Shown: positions 18,100 through 22,889 of the stretch, piece after piece
Layout of the letters: each line of letters opens with the position of its first letter
How positions within the stretch are numbered: position 1 is the first letter of the stretch
Virus record (IMG/VR): IMGVR_UViG_3300047121_000348
Location: 1 to 22,889 of that record
DNA from: a virus
Strand: one strand, 5' to 3'
Length of the DNA stretch: 22,889 nt
Translations under genes and position numbers: made by a program
Notes under the pieces: model-generated
What the model was told of the DNA's origin: nothing
Database searches by the model: none
What the model saw: the letters and a program-made list of their open reading frames with translations, nothing else

Positions 18100-19027
18100 T
18101 TTTGTACTAGAAGATTTGGATCAAGTTTTTAGTGCAATTAGACAACAACTTGATCGCAGAGATCCGTCTAAAATTCAAACGGACAATGCAGCTATTAGTG
18201 CAAAAATCAAAGCTACACTACAAGCATATCCTACATGGGCACAACAAACACGTGAATTAGCGGGATATCAACCTCCTACTACGGTTGATCAACCAACTAG
18301 TTATCAAATGGGTGTGGGACCAAAAAAGATAGCACAAACCACTGCACAACAGCGTCAAGTCCAACAAAAAACTAAGCAGGATATGTTGCCTACACCTAAT
18401 TTAAAGGCAGCACCTACATCTATAGCAGGATATGATGCTAAACGTGCTGCGGCAGCTACTAGAGCACAAGCTGATATGAGGCGTGGTAAACCACCTGATT
18501 ATACAACACCTATGCCAACCTTAGTGCGTCAACGACAAGCACGTGGTATGACTGAAGGTAAGTTTAGTGATTTATATGCTTTATTAGAGTCTGCCATACT
18601 TGAACAACAACAAGACCCAGGTAGCTTTACTAATTACCTAAAAACCATTGTAAAATTTGATCCAAGTAAAAGTGATCCTGTTTATAAACAACAGATTCAA
18701 ATGATTGAAAAATTATACAATGAGAATAAAAAAGATGAAGCAGAAAGAGAAGCAGCACAAATATTAGAGCTAATTTATAAGCAACAATTATTAAAAAGTA
18801 GAACAGGCTCAGCAACAAGTGATGTAGGTTCGTTTGATGACTATGATAAAACCAACGTAAATAAGTTTTTAACTAATGTACGTGCTAATTATTATAATGA
18901 AGATGAACTTACAAACATTGTTTTATATTCTTTGCTCAAGTTAAAAACAAAATATCCACAGCAGTTTAACCAAATAACTGCGGATATTGACAGTACTTTA
19001 GCCAACTATCAAAAACAAATTACCTAA
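18092..19027 (+). CDS. Probable virion-associated protein, Gln/Ala-rich
   Basis: The product is 311 aa, starting MNNFVLEDLDQVFSAIRQQL. The first 150 residues are low-complexity and rich in Gln, Ala, Thr and Pro (TTAQQRQVQQKTKQ), likely disordered. The second half is helical (EKLYNENKKDEAEREAAQIL, LTNIVLYSLLKLKTKYPQQF). The segment MTEGKFSDLYALLESAI in the middle looks like the N-terminal motif of other late proteins here and could be where an older gene was fused. No family recognised. The late promoter upstream and the structural genes around it suggest a virion role. An A5/T8 stretch just after its stop could be a very weak terminator. Confidence 0.8.
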   Translation: MNNFVLEDLDQVFSAIRQQLDRRDPSKIQTDNAAISAKIKATLQAYPTWAQQTRELAGYQPPTTVDQPTSYQMGVGPKKIAQTTAQQRQVQQKTKQDMLPTPNLKAAPTSIAGYDAKRAAAATRAQADMRRGKPPDYTTPMPTLVRQRQARGMTEGKFSDLYALLESAILEQQQDPGSFTNYLKTIVKFDPSKSDPVYKQQIQMIEKLYNENKKDEAEREAAQILELIYKQQLLKSRTGSATSDVGSFDDYDKTNVNKFLTNVRANYYNEDELTNIVLYSLLKLKTKYPQQFNQITADIDSTLANYQKQIT

Positions 19028-19049
19028 AAACCGATTTTTTTTCAACTTT

Positions 19050-19057
19050 GATAAATA
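19050..19057 (+). promoter_or_regulatory. T4-type late promoter for 19098
   Basis: GATAAATA (19050-19057) lies 40 nt before ATG 19098. The leader contains a strong AAGGAG, unlike the leaderless set. Confidence 0.7.
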
Positions 19058-19097
19058 AATGTAGAGCTTATGGCTTTTAAAAATAAGGAGATTTAAA

Positions 19098-19496
19098 ATG
19101 GCAGGTTTTACAAGAGTTAATGGTGATTTTCTACCCGTAGCAGTATATGATGACGATACAGGTAATGCTTATACTAATAGTGCTAACGTCAATGCAATGA
19201 CAAGTGGTGTACCCGTACAGCCACAAGGTCCTGCTCTTGAGTTTTTCACAGTCACAGGTAATGGTTCACAGATTGCTGACTATGCAACAGCAGTATTTCA
19301 GTCAATCGAGCAATTAGCTACCATTCATTTGTATCAGTACACAAATGCTACAGATGACACATTAGCAATTGCTGTTTATCCTGTACGTGCATGGACAACA
19401 GCTACATTAGACACAGCTATCACCAATGGTATTCAAGCAGCTAATAGCAGCTTCACAGCAAATATCGCTGTATCAAATGGTGCAACATTTAGCTAA
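19098..19496 (+). CDS. Small structural protein, single-gene late unit
   Basis: The product is 132 aa, starting MAGFTRVNGDFLPVAVYDDD. It is rich in Ala, Thr, Asn and beta-type residues (VQPQGPALEFFTVTGNGSQI, LAIAVYPVRAWTTATL). The pattern matches a small protein seen in T4-like cyanophages and pelagiphages, often annotated as structural (from memory). A late promoter, strong AAGGAG ribosome binding site and a strong terminator isolate it as a high-output unit, as expected for a capsid or tail decoration protein present in many copies. No membrane segment. Confidence 0.88.
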   Translation: MAGFTRVNGDFLPVAVYDDDTGNAYTNSANVNAMTSGVPVQPQGPALEFFTVTGNGSQIADYATAVFQSIEQLATIHLYQYTNATDDTLAIAVYPVRAWTTATLDTAITNGIQAANSSFTANIAVSNGATFS

Positions 19497-19528
19497 ACCA
19501 TAATATATAATAATATATTATACATACT

Positions 19529-19554
19529 AGCCCCGATTTTTTCGGGGCTTTTTT
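19529..19554 (+). terminator. Strong intrinsic terminator
   Basis: AGCCCCGA (19529-19536) and TCGGGGCT (19542-19549) form an 8-bp stem with a T5 loop, followed by T to 19554. A second AT-only hairpin (TAATATAT/ATATATTA, 19501-19520) lies just upstream. Confidence 0.95.
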
Positions 19555-19560
19555 ATTGGC

Positions 19561-19568
19561 GTTAAATA
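19561..19568 (+). promoter_or_regulatory. Late promoter, leaderless arrangement after a terminator
   Basis: GTTAAATA (19561-19568), two mismatches from TATAAATA, then 5 nt and ATG 19574. Because a terminator ends only 19 nt before the ATG, new transcription must start in this short interval, which makes a leaderless start almost unavoidable. Confidence 0.6.
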
Positions 19569-19573
19569 TCCTT

Positions 19574-20005
19574 ATGAAGATAAGGTGCGTAACGCTATAC
19601 GATATAACTCAAACAGGAATAAATCATCGTAGAGCAAAATTAGATAGAAAAGATGATCTTGGTATAAAAGGTAGCCAACAATCAAACTTTGAAACCATAC
19701 TACAATGTATAAACATACGTGCCCAACCTGAGGAAATTTCTTCACCTATTAAAGAACACAAAAAATTATCAAACCTTTTTGGTAACAAATATAAGAACAG
19801 TGGTATGGTACCCATGTGGTCATTTACCTTTAATGTACTACAAAATGGTGTGTTTCAAGTAGGTGAAAATGAGTTAGAAGGACTATATACTGATTGTGAA
19901 GCAGTACCTATGATTAAAGGTTTAGAAGAAATAGGTATACTTTCAGGTACATTGAACACTTCTAAAGAATATAAAAATATACACTTTGAAATAATTGATG
20001 CGTAA
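19574..20005 (+). CDS. Conserved T4-like protein of unknown function
   Basis: The product is 143 aa, starting MKIRCVTLYDITQTGINHRR. ATG 19574 is the first after the terminator; an upstream TTG in frame at 19556 is rejected. The pattern KIRxVTLYDITxTG and SNFETILQCINIRAQP matches a hypothetical seen in T4-like marine phages (from memory). There is no Shine-Dalgarno sequence. It overlaps the next gene by 8 nt. Neighbours suggest a late, virion-assembly context. Confidence 0.85.
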   Translation: MKIRCVTLYDITQTGINHRRAKLDRKDDLGIKGSQQSNFETILQCINIRAQPEEISSPIKEHKKLSNLFGNKYKNSGMVPMWSFTFNVLQNGVFQVGENELEGLYTDCEAVPMIKGLEEIGILSGTLNTSKEYKNIHFEIIDA

Positions 20006-20477
20006 AATACCCTATGACAAGTTAGCAGATATTGCTGAAATCGTACTACCAAAAGTTTTAAATCGAATTATTGTTGATACGGATGGTGGCTATCTACTTT
20101 TTAATGAATACTTTATCAAAAAAAGAACTGATAATTATTACCTAATTAGGCGTGGTGATGAAAAAGAATTTGTGTTTGTTAAATTAAGACATGCAATAAC
20201 TTATGCTATTTTGCATAAAAATTTTAAGATGTATGAAGCTAGTAGGGTACATGAGTTAGACAACTTACTTGATGGATTATCATTGGAACAAAAATTGTAT
20301 CAAAAGTACAAGAAGAAGAAAAAGTTAGATGAATATATATTACATTGGATTAAGTTACAAAATGTGTTTGACAAACATAGTAAATTTACAGATGAATTAG
20401 ATAAATACATTATAGTTGCTAAAGACTGCCAACAAAAAGGATTTGAACATGAGATTAACAGAACTAAACGAAAGTAA
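19998..20477 (+). CDS. Conserved T4-like protein of unknown function
   Basis: The product is 159 aa from ATG 19998. It starts MRKIPYDKLADIAEIVLPKV and has helical, very basic stretches (LRHAITYAILHKNFKMYEAS, YQKYKKKKKLDEYIL, CQQKGFEHEINRTKRK). The same layout exists as a hypothetical in T4-like cyanophages (from memory). It overlaps the previous gene by 8 nt and the following core-like gene by 29 nt, which suggests coupled translation in a head-assembly module. Confidence 0.85.
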   Translation: MRKIPYDKLADIAEIVLPKVLNRIIVDTDGGYLLFNEYFIKKRTDNYYLIRRGDEKEFVFVKLRHAITYAILHKNFKMYEASRVHELDNLLDGLSLEQKLYQKYKKKKKLDEYILHWIKLQNVFDKHSKFTDELDKYIIVAKDCQQKGFEHEINRTKRK

Positions 20478-21159
20478 AGCTAGCAAAGTTGCTAATCGTG
20501 CGCTTAAAGAGCACTACAACATGCAATATGATTTAGATAAGCTAGATTTTCGTACAACGAAAACAATGCTTGACAAAGTACGTACTTTATTGCAAGGTGT
20601 TCGTTCAACAAGCAAGTTACATGAAAGTCACAAAGATAGTTCATATTTAAAACTATTGATGATGGAACAGATGTTATCTAATCATTTTTCTGACTTAAAT
20701 GTTAAACCAAATATTGTTGTAGAAGATGAAACAGTTACTTCTGCAGCTAATGTTATGGCAGCAGAAAATATGATTCAAGAGTTGCAGAAAATGGTTGAGC
20801 GTGTTAGTGATATGCGTGTAAAAGATCTTGCAGCCATTGAAGAACAAATGCGTCAAACTGAGCAAAGTGCACAAGGTGCAGATCAGTTTAGCCAAAGTGC
20901 TAGCGAAGCATTAACACAATTACAAGATGCAATTGCGCAAGCTAAGTCATCGATTGTAGGCGCACAAGATGTATTGTTAGGACGTGCAGCATCAGCAGGG
21001 TTTGATGCAGCAGGAGCAGCAGCACCTGTTAGTGACGAACCTGCAATGGCAGCACCTGCAGCAGAATTAGGCGCAGACATGGACGCAGCAGAAGAAATTC
21101 CTGAACTTCCCGCACCTGATGAGGAAGAAGTAGGTGGAGCAGGTAGAGAGTTGCGTTAA
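20449..21159 (+). CDS. Putative prohead core (internal scaffold) protein
   Basis: The product is 236 aa. ATG 20449 has AAGGA 7 nt upstream and is preferred to the longer frame from 20416. The first 80 residues (MRLTELNESKASKVANRALK, LDKVRTLLQGVRSTSK, LKLLMMEQMLSNHF) are followed by a long coiled-coil stretch and an Ala/Asp/Glu-rich acidic tail (PAAELGADMDAAEEIPELPA). Length and composition match proteins annotated as prohead core in T4-like marine phages. Such proteins fill the procapsid and are cut by the head protease. Codons in the tail are repetitive (GCA-rich). Confidence 0.85.
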   Translation: MRLTELNESKASKVANRALKEHYNMQYDLDKLDFRTTKTMLDKVRTLLQGVRSTSKLHESHKDSSYLKLLMMEQMLSNHFSDLNVKPNIVVEDETVTSAANVMAAENMIQELQKMVERVSDMRVKDLAAIEEQMRQTEQSAQGADQFSQSASEALTQLQDAIAQAKSSIVGAQDVLLGRAASAGFDAAGAAAPVSDEPAMAAPAAELGADMDAAEEIPELPAPDEEEVGGAGRELR

Positions 21160-21161
21160 TC

Positions 21162-21506
21162 GTGCGATTTCGTGAATTTGTCAAAGAAGATACTGAGCAG
21201 GATGATCCTCTACGTGTGAGGATCACCTCTATTCTTAGTCAATTACGTGCACGACAAGAAGATAGCGGTGCAAAGAAAAATTATAGCGTTGATTCAGTAC
21301 TAAATATTTTGGGTAAAGATGGTATTCATATCAGTAAAGATGACCTTTATGACATAATCCAAGATGATCCTATTAAAAATATTATTTCGGACTTTGATAA
21401 AGGAGTTTCTTTTAAGGGTCTTGATAAAGGCAGTGACGCATTACCTACCGATGATAGTGCGAAAATTGTTAAAGATAAAGCGATAAAAGCAACAAAATCA
21501 ATGTAA
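21162..21506 (+). CDS. Conserved T4-like protein following the core gene
   Basis: The product is 114 aa from GTG 21162, 2 nt after the preceding stop; GAGAG lies about 10 nt upstream. It starts MRFREFVKEDTEQDDPLRVR. YSVDSVLNILGKDGIHISKD and IKNIISDFDKGVSFKG match a hypothetical found after the core-like gene in T4-like cyanophages (from memory). It is acidic and probably binds the head-assembly complex. It is followed 2 nt later by the Fe-S carrier gene. Confidence 0.83.
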   Translation: MRFREFVKEDTEQDDPLRVRITSILSQLRARQEDSGAKKNYSVDSVLNILGKDGIHISKDDLYDIIQDDPIKNIISDFDKGVSFKGLDKGSDALPTDDSAKIVKDKAIKATKSM

Positions 21507-21508
21507 GC

Positions 21509-21829
21509 ATGATTAGGTTAACTGAAGTAGCAGCAAACAAAGTTAAAACATTATTAGAAAACCGTGGGCGTGGAATAGGAATCGCAGTCGGTGTAAAAAC
21601 CACAGGCTGCAGTGGTTTAGCATATACCCTAGAATATGTTGACCAAGTTCAAATTGGTATGACTATACATGAATCATATGGTGTACACGTTTATACAAAA
21701 CCTGAGCACCATGTATATCTCAATGAATTAGAAGTAGATTATCAGAAAAAAGGATTAAACGAAGGATTTGAGTTCATCAATCCACTCGAAAAAAGTCGTT
21801 GTGGTTGTGGCGAAAGTTTTACTGTTTAG
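21509..21829 (+). CDS. A-type iron-sulphur cluster carrier (IscA/HesB family)
   Basis: The product is 106 aa, the usual family length. All three cluster-binding cysteines are present: Cys34 in TTGCSGLAY, and Cys98 and Cys100 in the C-terminal CGCGESF. These match Cys35, Cys99 and Cys101 of E. coli IscA. The family delivers [2Fe-2S] or [4Fe-4S] clusters to apoproteins in the cytosol. It is a known auxiliary gene of marine T4-like phages. It has no ribosome binding site and sits 2 nt after the preceding gene, so it is likely translated by coupling and made late with structural proteins. Confidence 0.95.
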   Translation: MIRLTEVAANKVKTLLENRGRGIGIAVGVKTTGCSGLAYTLEYVDQVQIGMTIHESYGVHVYTKPEHHVYLNELEVDYQKKGLNEGFEFINPLEKSRCGCGESFTV

Positions 21830-21832
21830 TTT

Positions 21833-21872
21833 ATCCTAATTGGTTGACATTCTTAATAAATTATTATAAAAT
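21833..21872 (+). promoter_or_regulatory. ATCCTAA-box promoter for the nuclease gene
   Basis: ATCCTAA (21833-21839), 4 nt, TTGACA (21844-21849), 17 nt, TAAAAT (21867-21872). The -10 ends 10 nt before ATG 21883 and there is no Shine-Dalgarno sequence, so the leader is 0-4 nt. Confidence 0.72.
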
Positions 21873-21882
21873 CTAAAACATA

Positions 21883-22593
21883 ATGTACAACCCAAAATTT
21901 AACTATACCACTTTTAATCGTGTCAACATTGATGGCAAAAGACACTATGATACACCTGCAGGTAAGCTACCTTCAGTAACAACCATACTTGATGCTACTA
22001 AACCTGAAGAAGAAAAACGTGCATTATTTGAATGGAAAAAACGTGTAGGTGCAGAAAAAGCACAGCAAATTACTACGGAAGCTGCAAATCGTGGTACTAA
22101 AATGCACACTTATCTAGAACGATATATTAAAGATGGTGTACAACCACCTAAGTCATCTAATTTCATGCACCATGATAGTTGGCACATGGCAGAACAAGTT
22201 ATACATGGTGGATTAAATCATTGTCAAGAATTTTGGGGTGTAGAGGTGCCATTATATTATCCACAATTATATGCAGGTACTACTGATTGTGTTGGTGTAC
22301 ATAAAGGTATTCCTAGTATTATTGACTTTAAACAATCTAATAAACCTAAAAAACGTGAATATATTGATGGGTATTTTCTTCAGTTAGTATTTTATGCTAA
22401 TGCACATAATGAAGTACATGGTACTAATATTAGTCAAGGTGTTATTATGATGTGTGTTAAACCTGACAACAACCAAACACCATTATATCAGGAATTTATT
22501 TTACAAGGTGATGATTGGAAACGATTCAACAGAATGATGTGGGATCGTTTAGAACAATACTTTGAGGAAAAACAAACCCTACACGTTGCATAA
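21883..22593 (+). CDS. PD-(D/E)XK nuclease (RecB/Cas4-type exonuclease)
   Basis: The product is 236 aa. It has the ordered motifs of phage RecB-like nucleases: RGTKMH (70-75), VEVPLY with Glu121, YAGTTDCVG with Asp135, SIIDFKQS with Asp148-x-Lys150, and the QL--Y motif at Gln167-Tyr171. This family cleaves DNA ends and serves in recombination or in degrading host DNA. T4-like cyanophages carry similar genes annotated as exonuclease. The promoter is of the same ATCCTAA class as the primase, consistent with a replication/recombination role although it stands among virion genes. Confidence 0.9.
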   Translation: MYNPKFNYTTFNRVNIDGKRHYDTPAGKLPSVTTILDATKPEEEKRALFEWKKRVGAEKAQQITTEAANRGTKMHTYLERYIKDGVQPPKSSNFMHHDSWHMAEQVIHGGLNHCQEFWGVEVPLYYPQLYAGTTDCVGVHKGIPSIIDFKQSNKPKKREYIDGYFLQLVFYANAHNEVHGTNISQGVIMMCVKPDNNQTPLYQEFILQGDDWKRFNRMMWDRLEQYFEEKQTLHVA

Positions 22594-22596
22594 TTG

Positions 22597-22604
22597 AATA
22601 AATA
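22597..22604 (+). promoter_or_regulatory. T4-type late promoter for the tail-fibre gene
   Basis: AATAAATA (22597-22604) lies 25 nt before ATG 22630. Only a weak AAAAGA precedes the start codon. Confidence 0.55.
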
Positions 22605-22629
22605 AGTATATCACTATAAAAGATATACT

Positions 22630-22889
22630 ATGTCAATTATCCAAATAAGTAAAATCCAAGTAAGGACAGGTAACTTAATTGATTTGCCTCAATTAAGTGC
22701 GGGTGAGTTCGGTTGGGCAGACGATGAGCGCAGATTGTTTATTGGAAATGATTCCAATCGTGTAGGGGACCCTGACCCAAACAATACCGAAATTCTTACC
22801 AAATATAGCCCCATTGAGTTAAGTGGTAATGTTACCATTGCTAATGTAGAAAACTTACACGTAGGTGGGGGCAACAACGGATACTTTTT
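22630..22889 (+). CDS. Tail-fibre-like protein, partial
   Basis: Only the first 86 codons are in the window. MSIIQISKIQVRTGNLIDLP continues QLSAGEFGWADDERRLFIGN, the pattern (IQ-R-G, LP-L--GE-GW--D---L-IGN) of the N-terminal domain found in Mtd-like and many other phage tail-fibre proteins, which attaches the fibre to the virion. The following beta-type sequence (IELSGNVTIANVENLHVGGG) fits a repetitive fibre shaft. The rest of the gene and its receptor-binding tip lie beyond the edge. Confidence 0.85.
   Translation, partial: MSIIQISKIQVRTGNLIDLPQLSAGEFGWADDERRLFIGNDSNRVGDPDPNNTEILTKYSPIELSGNVTIANVENLHVGGGNNGYF

Noticed and set aside
19025-19043. AAAAACCGATTTTTTTT as a terminator after the 18092 gene
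   Set aside because: An A/T-only stem with a short loop is too weak to call with confidence.

Overview
The window is an AT-rich (about one third G+C by eye), gene-dense piece of a tailed-phage genome of the T4-like myovirus supergroup, closest in style to the marine and freshwater T4-like phages. The calls that carry this are a UvsW-type helicase (10127-11584), a gp61-type primase followed directly by a gp41/DnaB-type helicase (15458-17823), a prohead-core-like protein (20449-21159), several conserved T4-like virion or hypothetical proteins, and T4-type late promoter octamers (xATAAATA). The host is not determined. A small secreted Lys/Glu/Ala-rich peptide (5779-5922) and a DUF3563-like protein (6226-6405) hint weakly at a betaproteobacterial host. 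No tRNA, rRNA, CRISPR array, integrase or insertion sequence was seen.

Layout. (1) 1-2.84 kb: an accessory block behind a strong sigma70-type promoter. It holds five paralogous small proteins (MN-x-x-I-x-x-L-A-x-Q-A at the start, HFG[VIM]E at the end) interleaved with membrane micro-proteins and one lipoprotein. (2) 2.84-5.65 kb: a nucleotidyltransferase-like protein and small conserved phage proteins, mostly overlapping. (3) 5.65-8.9 kb: short transcription units with their own promoters and terminators. They include a structured leader, a secreted peptide, an ORF with no normal start codon, a run of micro-genes, a GIY-YIG-type protein and a possible Cys-His-Asp enzyme. (4) 8.9-14.2 kb: an AAA+ ATPase, then the UvsW operon, which includes a possible gp62-like protein, a zinc-finger protein and a 207-aa protein that looks like a condensed bacterial DNA polymerase III alpha core. 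(5) 14.1-14.5 kb: the only convincing minus-strand gene. (6) 14.5-22.9 kb: virion genes alternating with replication genes (primase, helicase, PD-(D/E)XK nuclease), an A-type Fe-S carrier, and the start of a tail-fibre gene.

Regulation can be read directly. Besides plain sigma70-like promoters there appear to be two phage-specific classes. Class A is a heptamer ATCCTAA placed exactly 4 nt before a -35-like hexamer, seen at five sites (4084, 6160, 6739, 15410, 21833), including those of the primase and the nuclease; it may be a middle class. Class B is the T4-type late octamer. At three genes without a Shine-Dalgarno sequence it ends exactly 5 nt before the ATG, and at three more it ends 6-9 nt before, which predicts leaderless or nearly leaderless late mRNAs. 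Two late octamers coincide with class A -10 elements, so some sites may be read both early/middle and late.

The most interesting points are the ATCCTAA promoter class, the leaderless late genes, the DnaE-like mini-protein, the paralogue array whose C-terminal codons also form the next gene's ribosome binding site, and the 5704-6137 locus (pseudoknot-capable leader, signal peptide, and a run of seven A just before the stop codon leading into a start-less ORF).
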